From: Antedon mediterranea
Lineage: Eukaryota; Echinodermata; Crinoidea; Comatulida; Antedonidae
Reading direction: 5' to 3'
Assembly: GCF_964355755.1 (NCBI RefSeq)
Contig: NC_092670.1
Coordinates: 12,461,201 to 12,525,200, forward strand
Length of the DNA: 64,000 nt
Shown here: in pieces, positions 24,098 through 36,412 of the stretch
Position numbering within the stretch: the first letter of the stretch is position 1
Layout of the letters: every line of letters starts with the position of its first letter
Program-made: the position numbers and the translations under genes
Notes under the pieces: generated by a model
Told to the model about the DNA's origin: nothing
What the model saw: the letters and a program-made list of their open reading frames with translations, nothing else
The model's database searches: none

Positions 24098-24382
24098 ATG
24101 AACAGGCTTACTTTATTGGTTGTCTTTTTTCTGCCGTTTTTCGTCAGTACAATCGGTACATTCTATACTATTGAGCCTGGTCAGATTCTAGAAGGCTGGA
24201 GTTATGAATTAAAAGATATCAGTCGTGTAAGTTGTTTGCAAGTCTGTTCGAAGAAAACGTATTGCTGGTCGGTTAACTATAGCCCGAAAGATCGTGTTTG
24301 TCGAATCAGTAGACGTATACCTCAGGATGCGTCAGCTACTGTCAAGATAGTTCAAACGCCTGCATTTCTTTACATCGAAAAG
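24098..24382 (+). CDS. Copy C exon 1: signal peptide and PAN domain
   Basis: The 95 codons have the same start context (CAGAATG) and the same end (IEK then GTGAGT) as copy B. A signal peptide (LLVVFFLPFFVS) precedes the PAN module with cysteines in CLQVC, YCWSVNY and VCRIS. Against copy B, two residues are missing just after the signal, and later changes are conservative (RISRRIPQDAS). The same leader upstream ORF is at 24074-24088. A short GACCGAC element begins only a few bases past the donor. With 25567-25591 and 26574-27493 it encodes about 409 residues. It appears intact and so is a likely functional member. Confidence 0.8.
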
Positions 24383-24388
24383 GTGAGT

Positions 24389-24482
24389 AACAAGGCCAAC
24401 AGCCATCAGTCGCGTGCTAAAACGCTTAGTGATACCGGACCGACAGACAGACCGACAGACCGACCGACATAGTGAACTATAG
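24389..24482. mobile_element. Short GACCGAC element next to the copy C splice donor
   Basis: CAAGGCCAACAGCCATCAG through CGACATAGTGAACTATAG is a deletion derivative of the long copy at 21833-22577. It starts about six bases after the GTGAGT donor of copy C exon 1. Copies B and D have plain GTAAAAACGTT sequence there. Confidence 0.6.
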
Positions 24483-24894
24483 AATAAATTTTTTTAAATA
24501 AATTTTCAACAAATAAAAACTTGTAATTATAATGTATATTAAGAAAAAATCACCGAGCATGAAAACCATATAATGTACTGTAAACTATATAATGAAAGTA
24601 TTGGAAATAGAAAACGTGTTATAATATGAAAATACGTAAAAGAATATTGGTTTAAACTTAAGACGTTTTTCTGTTTCTCAAAGCTCAGCTCAGCAAACGT
24701 AAAAACTACTTTAGTAATCTGCTTGGTACAGGTATAAATTTCAGAAATAAGATATGTTTTGGTTAAATGTACAAATATTACAAGTAATATGTGTAATGTA
24801 ACAGATTCCCTCATCTTTATCGTTTCAAATTAATTAATTAAATTTCAGTATATCACCTGGCGGTTTAGAATTAATGTTCTTTGCCTGCTGTGTT

Positions 24895-24935
24895 TATATA
24901 TATTTATATATATATATTGATTCATAAATAGATTC

Positions 24936-24972
<37 letters not shown>

Positions 24973-24996
24973 TAAACATTCATTCATAAACATTCA

Positions 24997-25030
<34 letters not shown>
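24895..25030. repeat. (TA)n microsatellite in copy C intron 1
   Basis: Two (TA)n runs are separated by ATTCATAAACATTCATTCAT units. Not found at the equivalent place in copy D. Confidence 0.8.
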
Positions 25031-25033
<3 letters not shown>

Positions 25034-25332
25034 ACCCGAAAAACTGTAATTTAAAGCTAAAAATAGTCAGTCAAAATGTTGGTTGGGTTTGTTGTTTTTT
25101 TATACGTTATACGTTTGTGAAGAAATATTCTTGAAAAACGGGTAAAACTAGAGAAAAAAGTATTATATTACGGTTAAAATAAGGCCTACTGAAAACCATA
25201 TTTTAAAACAAATAATATACTATAAACATAATAATTTGTATTTTTATTTCTATTTTAAAGAATGTACACTTGTATTGTTAATCGATATATTTTGAGTATG
25301 CTTTCTTGAAAAAGAACATTGTAAATTAAACA

Positions 25333-25482
25333 AGGCCAACAGCCATAAGTCGCGTGCTCTCTGAAAAAATGAACTTTCAAAAAGTAATGTACATCAAAAC
25401 AGTTCAGAAAGTACAGAAAAGCGATAAAACGCATAGTAATACCGGACCGACAGACCGACCGACCGACATAGTGAACTATTGA
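25333..25482. mobile_element. Short GACCGAC element in copy C intron 1
   Basis: AACAAGGCCAACAGCCATAAG to CGACATAGTGAACTATTGAG. Another internally deleted derivative of the 21833-22577 family. Confidence 0.55.
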
Positions 25483-25566
25483 GACTAAAAACTAAACATT
25501 GTATTAAAAATAGCATAGTTCGCTTATTTTCTTTATGTCACTGACTTTTTTTGTATCTTAATACAG

Positions 25567-25591
25567 GTCTTAGACAGCGACTTCAAAAGAC
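25567..25591 (+). CDS. Copy C microexon (25 nt)
   Basis: Flanked by TAATACAG and GTGAGTATT, a better acceptor than copy B. It encodes VLDSDFKR plus the C of a split His codon. It keeps the phase 0 to phase 1 shift required to join the PAN and Link exons. Confidence 0.75.
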
Positions 25592-25786
25592 GTGAGTATT
25601 CCCAATTAACTCTTCCAAATGTTTGCAACATAGTTAAGTATTTTTTGTAATAGAACTATTGTTTATTACACTAAAAGATGTCGGGAAATAATACATGTTT
25701 GTGGTTAATTAATATCATTTTTCTAAATTTATTCAATTCAATTTCTTTCATTTAGGAAATTTATCCATATCAAAAAACTTTACAAA

Positions 25787-25827
<41 letters not shown>

Positions 25828-26573
25828 GCCTATCGATATCCTCATCACTGCGCATTTTTCCACCACACACATCAATGCAATTAATATATTCACTAATTTT
25901 AACGTCGTCACTAACTTGGTTCCCACTCTAGGCCGTAATGCAAGTGTGTTGACCAATTTGCTAGCGACAGTTTAATCCTTCCAAACACGCAATCCTTTAT
26001 ACATTTAATTGATCTTGTTGAGCTTATCATTACTTGGCAAAATAGGATTTTGCCAAGTATGTACTTGCTTTGTTTGTTTGTTTGTTAGCACGATAGCGCC
26101 TACAATTGTCAAGTTATCCTTATAAATTTTTATTCAGTATAAGGTATATATTAACAGAATATACCTATTTCTGTACAAGAGGCAAGAGTTATAATTTGTG
26201 ATTTGAAATTTTAAAACATCATTTGATTTAACGTTTTTTAATACGAGTATAGTTAACAAAAACCCACTTCTTTTCATATTCACCCACTTGTTTGTGCCTT
26301 TTGACAGGCTCGTCATTACACTATAGGGAACAGACCTTTGACTTTTCTTACAATTTTTGTTCTATTGTTAGTCAACTAAAACTATTTTTAGTTGATAAAT
26401 TAATGTTATTCTATTACTATTTGCTGGATTGTTTAGTACCAGCATATGTGTCATTGTTTATTTAATTCTGTACATTTCAGAAAAATTGATAAATCGGTCA
26501 CGGCTTGGTCAATAGCATCATGTGTACAGTATTTGTTTTCATTTTAACTATTTACTAGCATATACTTTTTCAG

Positions 26574-27493
26574 ATGGCATATTGTTCGATTCGACTAAAG
26601 TAACATACGAGGAAGCTTCTGTCCTTTGTGAAGATAAGCTAGGTTCACTGGCAACGTACGAGCAACTCTATGACGCATTCGCGGATGGTACACAGTGTGC
26701 CAAAGGGTGGCTTATCAGCAGAGAGGTTGCCTTTACAGAAATCTCCGACGCGTGCACAATGAAACCATCGGTTGAACGAAGCAATGTGTTCGTTTGTGGA
26801 CAGTATCGCTTTGGGTTTTATTGTTTTAGAGAAAGAAACATAGTTTCGAGTACACCTACCGCCGATTACATTCCAAAATCTCAACGATTAATTAGAATAA
26901 GTGAGTCATTGACAACTAAGCTGTATCCTGAAGAGGCAGATCAATGCTGTAGAGATGATTATTCTGGTAGAATGTCTACGTCATTCGAGGCCTACAATGC
27001 CACTTACTCAATGAATGTTAATTTTTGTGGTCACGGTTGCTATTCTGGCAGACTTTGTGGTGATATTTGTAAAACAGATAATTCACCATCGAAATACTGG
27101 GATCCTGAAACGTTAAGTTTTATGTTTTTAAGTGAATCATATTATAAACAATTCAGCTTTTGTTATATCCCTTTACATGGTGAGGGTCCCATTTCTGCAC
27201 CTAATCCATACCCGCCTCATCGTGTCGTAGTCGCACTTGGAACGGCGGGTGCATGGAGTTACACCTACGATATCGCTATAGCCAAGTGCAAAGACTATGG
27301 CGGTAGACTTGCAACGCGCGCTGAAGTTCAGTACGCATATAACATGGGTTTAGAGTCTATACGTGGAGGTTGGATTGAAGAAGGGGATAAGGTGTATGTG
27401 TTACAAAGATCAAGGTCTTGGGAAAGCAGAACCGGAATCATCACTTTTGAGGATTACCGTGCCGAATCATCTGCTTATTGTTATATACCATAA
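26574..27493 (+). CDS. Copy C exon 3: three Link domains
   Basis: It opens after CTTTTTCAG and ends with TAA at 27491-27493, giving about 305 residues. Links 1 and 2 keep all four canonical cysteines each (VLCEDK, TQCAKGW, DACTMK, FYCFRE; QCCRDD, NFCGHGCY, DICKTD, SFCYIP). Link 3 has AKCKDYGG and AYCYIP, but the second cysteine is replaced by Ser (GLESIRGGW, codon 27356-27358). As the third cysteine is absent throughout the family, copy C has removed the leftover unpaired partner. The upstream ATG at 26522 is intronic and is not used in the spliced model. Confidence 0.85.
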
Positions 27494-27727
27494 GGCATAC
27501 AATTAGCTTTAATGAAAGCACTATTGAGATTTTCTCACCATCTCCTAGGTTATGTTGTTCACTCTGGCACGTTTTGTTATCCGCTTGAAAAGATGTTTTC
27601 ATGTCAAAAAATCAATTAAAAAATAGTTAATATTTTCTGCATAATACAGATCTAATTGACTATTACTGTATAATTATTAACTCTCTAACATGCAATAACT
27701 AGTATTCATAGTAACCACTAAGGTGCA

Positions 27728-28030
27728 GTCATTCATATTGAGGACGTTTGGCGCAGGTGCAGGCGAAGTTCGAATCCAACTCTCGCCGCATTGCTTGTAT
27801 CCTTAGGCAAGATACTTTACTTACGTTTGCCTCTCTCCACCCAGGTGTATAAATAGGTACCCGGTTAGATCAAGACACAACTTTGCGCTGATTACTACGT
27901 GCATTATGGGAGTATGTTTCCATACGTATTTGATCCAAAAAATGACTGGGGTAATAATGTTCAGACCTTAGAGAAGCTTGCTTGTAGACCGCTATAAGAA
28001 TGAACTATTATTATTATTATTATTATTATT
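27728..28030 (+). repeat. tRNA-derived SINE with CORE-like body
   Basis: A box-B-like GTTCGAATCCAACTC is followed by CCTTAGGCAAGATACTTTAC, CCTCTCTCCACCCAGGTGTA and TAAATAGGTACCCGG, words I know from deuterostome SINEs. The 3' end runs into (ATT)n at 28008-28033. The head is truncated or diverged, so box A is not clear. Confidence 0.65.
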
Positions 28031-28828
28031 ATTACTGCCCTGCCATTAACCAGTGTGTTGATTGTCACTATGTTCTGAGACGTTTGTTCAAATATTAGGT
28101 TACATTCTAAAAAGCTTATATTATACTTTATGCTGTATATATTATTATTCATATGTAAGGTTATGTTAGGTTTGCAGAGTTTGTGGGGATGGCCCCATTT
28201 GATTGGTGTTCTTTGGACATGTGGTTAGTATATCAAATGAACAATTTATACTGTCATTCAGAGGAAAAATAGCATCATACAGTATAGTTCAAATACATAT
28301 ATCAAAAATAGATCAAAACCATTAGGTTTGATGGAGGCAAACAAATGTATCATATACCCTGGTATTTATTACAGGTTTTCAAAAGAAGGTTAATAAACTA
28401 CAGTACTCTATTTAAAATGTAAAATAATTGTTGTAATAATAACATAGTAAAAATAATTGTTAAGTGGTCTTAGTTTACTGTTTTTTTATTATGTTATTGT
28501 TTGAAATGTTACAATATTATTGGTAGCGTGGAGCAGATTAATTATTGACGCACTAAAAACTTACAAAACTATATAACAACTACATTTTAATTGTTCTATT
28601 ATTGTTATAAATCATTCTGTAAATAAACCTCCTCAGAAAATGTGTATACATTTATATACTATACACTATTACATTTATTGGTTTAGTTATTTTCTCTAAT
28701 GGTTGGTATTGGAGGGAATATTTTATCTGTCGTCAAATGAAAAATAGCCTTATAGCTTAAAATGTAATACAACAGAGATCGAAACTCATTCGAGGCTAAC
28801 TTTGATGCAGACTTCCTAAAACGTCAGA

Positions 28829-29115
28829 ATGCACAGGCTTACTTTATTGGTCGTTTTTTTTTTCTGCCGTTTTTCGTCAGTACAATCGGTAAATTCTATA
28901 CTAATGTTCCTGGTCAGACTCTAGAAGGCTGGAGTTATGAATTAAAAGATATCGGTCGTGTAAGTTGTTTGCAAGTCTGTTCGAAGAAAACGTATTGCTG
29001 GTCGATTAACTATAGCCCGAAAGATCGTGTTTGTCGAATCAGTAGACGTACACCTCAGGATACGTCAGCTACTGTCAAGATAGTTCAAACGTCTGCATTT
29101 CTTTACATCGAAAAG
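28829..29115 (+). pseudogene. Copy D exon 1 (frameshifted PAN exon)
   Basis: Homologous to copies B and C, with the leader upstream ORF at 28805-28819, the start CAGAATG and a donor GTAAGT at 29116. An extra T in the poly-T run inside the signal peptide (about 28855-28863) shifts the frame before the PAN module. The rest of the PAN coding sequence is well preserved in the shifted frame. Loss is therefore recent. Confidence 0.8.
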
Positions 29116-29555
29116 GTAAGTAAAAACGTTCATTTTTTTTTATAAATTACGACAAATAAAAACTTGTAATTATAATGTATATTAAGAAAATCACTGAGCA
29201 TGAAAACCATATAATGTAGAGTAAACTAGGTTTTAAAAAATAAGAAAAAAAGGAAAAAAAAAGAAAGTATTGGAAACAGAAAAACGTGTTATAATATGAA
29301 AATACGTAAAAGAATATTGGTTTAAACTTAAAATGTTTTTCTGTTTCTTAAAGCTCAGCTCAGCAAAACGTAAAAACTACTATAATTAATCTGCTTGGTA
29401 CAGATATACATTCCAGAAATAAGATATGTTTTGGTTAAATGTACAAACATTACAAGTAATAATGTGTAATGTAACAGAATGATAAATAATATCAAATATG
29501 AATTTATCTTTTATTATTAAATACAGAATTTACATTAGTCTTTGGAGGTTGGAGC

Positions 29556-29666
29556 CTTGTCTTCACGATGAGTATCATCATCATTCAGGCGTATTGTCTT
29601 CACGATGAGTATCATCATCATTCAGGCGTATTGTCTTCACGATGAGTATCATCATCATTCAGGCGT
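29556..29666. repeat. Three 37-bp tandem units in copy D intron 1
   Basis: Units TTGTCTTCACGATGAGTATC plus CATCATCATTCAGGCGTA-type sequence repeat three times exactly, ending before GCCTGAC. Not present in copy C intron 1. Confidence 0.8.
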
Positions 29667-29951
29667 ATTGCCTGACTTTATTAACTGTAGGCGTAGAAGT
29701 GTTTGATAGATTGTACTGTAAATTAATTTGTACAATTAAGCAATTGTGATCACAAAACATACATTTAGGAAAGGGATAAACAAAACTTGCTCTGTTTCCG
29801 TTAACATTTTTTTTCTTCAAATGTAAGTGTTAAATATGCCATTTTGATGTTCCATAATAGTTATTCCCTTTGACCAAAAATTAGATAGAAAAAAAAAGTT
29901 ACCTGAAAACTATATATTTGCAAATATATATGTATTTGTATTTTAATACAG

Positions 29952-29976
29952 GTGTTAGACAGCGACTTCAAAAGAC
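29952..29976 (+). pseudogene. Copy D microexon
   Basis: The 25 bases sit between AATACAG and GTGAGTATT. One change (GTG TTA for GTC TTA) is silent. It is intact in itself but belongs to a broken gene. Confidence 0.7.
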
Positions 29977-30646
29977 GTGAGTATTCCCAAATAACTCTTC
30001 CAAATGTTAGGTATTTTTGTAATAGAAATATTGTTCATTACAAAAAGACGTCAGGCAATAATACATGTTTGTGGTTAAGTTTAATATGCTCTTAATATCA
30101 TTTTTCTAAAGTGTATTCAATTCAATTTCTTTTATTTAGGAAATATTTCATCCATATGAAAAAACCTATTATTTACAAAATTATTATTATTATTATGCCT
30201 ATCGACTTCCTCATCACTGCGCATTTTTCCACCACATCACATTAAGGCAATTAATATAGGCCTATTCGCTATATTTAACGTATAGTCACTAACTTGGTTC
30301 CCACTCTAGGCCGTAATGCAAGTGAGTTGACCAATTGCAAGCGACAGTTCGAACAATCCTTCGCTTCCAAACACGCAATCTTTTATATATTTAATTGATC
30401 TTGTTGAGCTTATCATTACTTGGCAAAAATAGGATTTTGCCAAGTATGTACTTGCTTTGTTTGTTTGTTTGTTAGCACGATAGCGCCTACAATTGTCAAG
30501 TTATCTTTATGAATTTTTATTCAGTATAAGGTATATATTAACAAACCATGCCTATTTCTGTACAAGAGTTATAATTTGTGATTTGAAATTTTAAAACAAC
30601 ATTATTTAGTTTTAACTTTTTTTTTTCAACGATTAGTCTTTTCATA

Positions 30647-31113
30647 TTCATTCATAGATATAAGCGAGCTTTAAGTCAACTAAGACTGGGCACACTTCAA
30701 CTAGAGGTAGAAAAGGGAAGATGGAAAAGAATAGAGCGCAGCAATAGGTTATGTAAAATATGTAAAATAAATGAAGTTGAAGATGAATATCATTTTGTTA
30801 CAGTTTGCTCTCGTTACAAGGAAATCAGAAAAAAATGTATACCTTCTTTATTTTTTGAAAATCCAAATACTTTTAAATTCTGCCGTTTAATGTCATCACA
30901 GGATCCAATAATTATTGATAATCTATCTAAATATATTTATCATGCTTATAAGTTAAGATATATGCTTTGCTTAGAGAACGAAATTAATTAATTCATTTAT
31001 CTTGTGACCATAAATTGCTTTATTTTTCAATGTAATTATTATTTTGTTAATTATTAGGGGCCAGAGGCCTAAAGTAAATAAAGTCAGGCGATAAGCCTGA
31101 ATGAATGAATGAT
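30647..31113 (+). mobile_element. LINE 3' fragment with zf-RVT-like domain in copy D intron 2
   Basis: The + strand reads RLGTLQLEVEKGRW, then a CxxC...H...C zinc-binding pattern (LCKICKINEVEDEYHFVTVC), and stops near 30990. The 3' end is a short untranslated region closing with TGAATGAATGAATG. ATATTCA appears on both sides (about 30645 and 31113) as a likely target duplication, and copy C gives the empty site. Confidence 0.75.
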
Positions 31114-31340
31114 ATTCACCCACTCGTCTGTGGTCTTTTGACGGGATCGTCATTGTACTATAGGGAACATTTATTCTTCACATTTCAGAAAAAAAATGAT
31201 ATATTATTCACGTGGTCAATAGGATCTTGTGTACAGTATTTTATTTTTTTCAGATGGCATAGTGTTTGATTCGACTACATAGTAACATACGAGGAAGCTT
31301 CTGTCCTTTGTGAAGATAAGCTAGGTTCACTGGCACCGTA

Positions 31341-34300
31341 GACCGGGCGCCCGGAAGATTTATTCATGTGAAAAGATACAAAAGGTTTGATGATGTAGTT
31401 AGGTGCGTATTAGGGTGAGATGCAATATTCGACATTGCTGCCGGGTCACAGCCTGTACATAGGGCCTGTGGGGATCATAACATAGGGGGGTAAAAATGCA
31501 TTTATTCATGTGAAGCGATACAAGGATAAACTTTTTTGGATATCATTCGCAGTGGGCTACTAATGATAACATCACCAATGACAGCAACTTTATCCTGTAC
31601 GGGGCGCCAAACAGCAACATTTTAGGGCCACGCCCAAATGGGTTTATTCATGTGAAGCGATACAAGGTTGAATCTTTTTGTAATGGCAGCAGTACATATT
31701 GGGGATGACAAAAACACCAATGACAGCAACTTTATCCTGTACATAAGCTCAGACAGCAGCCCTAAAGGTCCGCAGTTTCCCCCTATTCGGCTATATACTC
31801 GGCGCGTATGTCGTCTTATGGCGGCTTTCAGCTGAGTTAGAAATACGTGATACGGACTCGGACTGACAATAAATACACAGTAGAATGATAAAACAATAAA
31901 TAAAGAGAGCAGTTGTTTGCTGTACCAAATCATCAAACATCAAACTCTTAGGAACTCGCCCAAAATGGGTTTATCCATGAAGTATGAATCATTTTTTTTT
32001 TTTTATGTTGTTTTTTTCACGTTATCCGGTACACAGCAGCTCAAATGCCCGAGGCTCCATTGGTGATCAACAATGTCGATAATACAAACACATTCACGAT
32101 AACGAGTGACTTTTATTTTATAATTGAAATATATCTTTATCTTTGAATAATAAATAACACCAACAAAAACACTTAAAATAACCAACAGCAGATTTGTATT
32201 TTAGGGTAACATTTTGAACAATCAATTTTATATCAAAATCATTATTTCGATCAAAATAATATAATTTAAGAATATTTTTCAGATAAACTAAATAATTACA
32301 CTCATAATGATCGACACCGGTACCTATTATTGTACATTATTATTATAACTCGATTTAAATATTGTTTTAATTACACACTAGACACTATAGTGATATGTCT
32401 ATATGACAGAAGGCAGCGAAATTTAAATTTGCAACATTTTTTAACATAACATAACATAATAGTAAAGTAAATAATAGTTCGAATTCAACATAATCACTTA
32501 GAGAATTGGTAAGGTATAGATTAGACTATCGATTGCACACTATTACTGTATTTTTAACTCAATTTAAATTTAAAAAAGTAACCGTTTTCATGTGAATTAG
32601 ACTGATAAAAACCAACAAAAAACTTAATCTGCCAACATTTTAAACATCGTTGCTTGTCCATAATGGATCGACTACTGTATCGTTACTTATCCACAATGGA
32701 TCAACTACTGTATTGATTATTGGACAGTATTTTACAACTAACATAAGAAAGTGATATCTGATAAAACGCAACAAACTGAATCGAATTAAATATCGTTACT
32801 TATCATAATGGATCGACTACTGTATTGATTACTGCACATTATTTTACTATAACTGCCCAAGTCAAATTTAAAATTGTTACTGTACTAACATTAGACAGTG
32901 ATATCTGCAACATACTCAGGACCAAATTAAATATCGTTACTTATCCATAATGGATCGACTACTGTATCAATTATTGCACATTATTTTACTATAACTGCCC
33001 AAGTCAAATTTAAAATTGTTACACTAATAACACTGGACCAAATTAAATATCGTTACTTATCTCTAACTGAACCCAGGTCGAATATTTTACATTCATTCAG
33101 TGTAACTACCAACACACTGTAAAAGCACAATTGAGCAAAGACATCGAGGTTACTGGCTGTATGCATTAAATTACTAAATATTGTACATTCCTCATATTCC
33201 ATTACTAGCTGAACAGAATACACGATATAATAAAACCAATAGGGGCTATTGGATTTCTTTTTACATGATTTGTGACAGCGTCATTTATAAATTTGATTAT
33301 ATCACACTGTAATGATACTGGATTTTACCGCAAAGGCAAGTCAATCCCATTTACATATTATTTAGTGAAAGACAAGAAACATATTGCTGCATTGCGATCG
33401 CTTTGTGGTGACAGGATGGACAAACCCGCAGTCACTGCCTATGTATGCAAGATATATGGGTTTAAAGGCATGAACAGTATTAATGAGGCCAGGTACCAAT
33501 CGCTTCGCAAAATGACAACTGGAAAGAAGAAATTCAAGAAGATCAACTGTTCGTCATTGCCACCATGTGAAATCACAATCACCCAGAATCTGTTGAGGGC
33601 AAATTATGTATATCTATTATGTGGAGACACGCTCATACTCCTCAGCCAACACAAAACCTACACCCATTAAACTATGATGGGTTGATAATGGTGATGGAAG
33701 GTATGTACCTAAATGGTTTGAAGGAAATGCTCTACCAGATACGTTGACTAGTGATCCACACTCGGAACAAAGTGCTGAATCAAACACAGTTCTTGACGAT
33801 ACTTATGCAGGAATATTGGAACAAAGTTATGATGAAGAACTTGAAATAATAGATTTTGAAGCTGAAATCGATGATGACCAACCTTGGAGTGATGACAGTG
33901 AAAGTGACTGTGATGATGACGAATAGATAAACTCAAAAGATTATGCATTACGGCTGATTTAATAGTTTTTAATCGTTTACATAAAACATTTGAGAGTTTT
34001 GAAGTAAATATTGTATAATACATCAAATGTAAATACTGAACTATTTGATCCATAGATAGTTGGCAAGAAGAATCCAGTATCATTACAGTGTGATATAATC
34101 AAATTTATAAATGACGCTGTCACAAATCATGTAAAAAGAAATCCAATAGCCCCTATTGGTTTTATTATATCGTGTATTCTGTTTAGCTAGTAACAATGGA
34201 ATATGATGAATGTACAATATTCAGTTATTTAATACAGCCAGTAACCTCGATGTCTTTGCTCAATTGTGCTTTTACAGTGTGTTGGTAGTTACATACACTG

Positions 34301-36412
34301 CATGTACAATATTCGACCTGGGTTCAGTGCAATAATCAATACAGTAGTCGATCCATTGTGGATAAGTAATGATATTTAATTTTGTCCAGTATTATTAATG
34401 TTGCCTTTTATCAGATATCACTGTATAATGTTAGTACAGTAACAATTTTAAGTTTGACTTAGGCAGTTATAGTAAAATAATGTGCAATAATCGATACAGT
34501 AGTCGATCCATTATGGATAAGTAACGATATTTAATTTGGTCCTGAGTATGTTGCATTTTATCAGATATCACTGTCTAATGTTAGTACAGTAACAATTTTA
34601 TATTTGATTAGGGCAGTTATAGTAAAATAATGTGCAGTAATCAATACAGTAGTCGATCCATTATGGATAAGTAACGATATTTAATTTGGTCCTGAGTATG
34701 TTGCATTTTATCAGATATCACTGTCTAATGTTAGTACAGTAACAATTTTATATTTGATTAGGGCAGTTATAGTAAAATAATGTGCAGTAATCAATACAGT
34801 AGTCGATCCATTATGGATAAGTAACGATATTTAATTCGATTCAGTTTGTTGCGTTTTATCAGATATCACTTTCTTATGTTAGTTAGTAAATAATGTGCAA
34901 TAATCAATACAGTAGTCGATCCATTGTGGATAAGTAACGATATTTAATTTGGTTCAGTATTATTAATATTAATCAATGTTGCCTTTTATCAGATATCACT
35001 GTCTAATGTTAGTACAGTAACAATTAAAAATTTGACTTTGTTTCAGTTAAAGTAAAACAATGTGCAGTAATCGATACAGTAGTCGATCCATTATGGACAA
35101 GTAACGATGTTTAAAATGTTGGCAGATTAAGTTATTTGTTGGTTTTTATCAGTCTAATTCACATGAAAACGGTTACTTTTTTTTATTTAAATTGAGTTAA
35201 AAATACATTAATAGTGTGCAATCGATAGTCTAATCTATACCTTACCAATTTTCTAAGTGATTATGTTGAATTCGAACTATTATTTACTTTACTATTATGT
35301 TATGTTATGTTAAAAAATGTTGCAAATTTAGATTTCGTTGCCTTTTTTCATATAGACATATCACTAGTGTCTAGTGTGTAATTAAAACAATATTTAAATC
35401 GAGTTATAATAATAATGTACAATAATCAGTACCGGTGTCGATCTTTATGAGTGTAATTATTTAGTTTATCTGAAAAATATTCTTAAATTATATTATTTTG
35501 ATCGAAATAATGATTTTGATATAATATTGATTGTTCAAAATGTTACCCTAAAATACAAATCTGCTGTTGGTTAGTTTAAGTGTTTTTGTTGGTGTTATTT
35601 ATTATTCCAAAATAAAGATATATTTCAATTATAAAATAAAAGTCACACGTTATCGTGAATGTGTTTGTATTATCAACATTGTTAATCACGAATGGAGCCT
35701 CGGGCATTTGAGCTGCTGTACGTGTACCGGATAAAGTGAAAAAAAACACATTTTTTTCAAAAATGATTACACACTTCATGGATAAACCCATTTTGGGCCA
35801 GTTCCTAAGAGTTTGATGTTTGATGATTTGGTACAGGAAACAACTGCTCTTTTTATTTATTGTTTTAGCATTCTACTGTGTATTTATTGTCAGTCCGAGT
35901 CCGTATCACGTATTTTTAACTCAGCTGAACGCCATTAGACGACATACGCACCGAGTATATAGCCGAATAGGGGGAAACTGCGGACCTTTAGGGCTGCTGT
36001 CTGAGCTTATGTACAGGATAAAGTTGCTGTCATTGGTGTTTTTGACATCCCCAATATATACTGCTGTCATTAAAAAAAGATCCAACCTTGTATCGCTTCA
36101 CATGAATAAATCCATTTGGGCGTGGCCCTAAAATGTTGCTGTTTGGCGCCCCGTACAGGATAAAGTTGCTGTCATTGGTGATGTTATCATTAGTAGCCCA
36201 CTGCGAATGATATCCAAAAAAGTTTATCCTTGTATCGCTTCACATAAATAAATTAATTTTTACCCCCCTATGTTATGATCCCCACAGGCCCTATGTACAG
36301 GCTGTGACCCGGCAGCAATGTCGAATATTGCATCTCGCCCTAATACGCACCTAACTACATCATCAAACCTTTTGTATCTTTTCACATGAATAAATCTTCC
36401 GGGCGCCCGGTC
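31341..36412. mobile_element. Foldback transposon E1 (5.1 kb) in Link 1 of copy D
   Basis: The ends are GACCGGGCGCCCGGAAGATT and its complement AATCTTCCGGGCGCCCGGTC, flanked by TA. Arms of roughly 2 kb (to about 33320, and from about 34075) are near-perfect inverted copies of each other. Both contain sub-repeats: a block with TTTATTCATGTGAAGCGATA and CAGCAACTTTATCCTGTAC near the ends, and a 130-170 bp block with TAATGGATCGACTACTGTAT nearer the middle. The right arm has more units of the second. The 0.75-kb centre carries a damaged coding region (33272-33926). The empty site is seen in copies A-C. Confidence 0.85.
33272..33926 (+). pseudogene. Damaged coding region inside E1
   Basis: A 132-codon frame (33272-33670) contains FTYYLVKDKKHIAALRSLCG, FVCK-like AYVCKIYGF, a NEARYQ block and LPPCEITITQNLLRANYVYL. 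After a stop, a second frame continues with VPKWFEGNALPDTL and ends at 33924-33926 in a very acidic tail (DDDQPWSDDSESDCDDDE). The pattern of an LPPxxxxLxxHxxRANYxxxxW-like block followed by an acidic end resembles, from memory, large transposon-linked proteins common in cnidarian and echinoderm genomes. I cannot name the superfamily. It is C-terminal only and frameshifted. Confidence 0.45.

Noticed and set aside
29556-29666. CRISPR-like regularly spaced repeat
   Set aside because: Three directly abutting 37-bp units without spacers in a eukaryotic intron; a plain tandem duplication.
31622-31936. Minus-strand 104-codon frame, with a + strand twin at 35820-36131
   Set aside because: Both are the same sequence in the two inverted arms of E1. 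The frame has a hydrophobic start but differs by indels between arms and has no recognisable domain, so arm duplication explains it.
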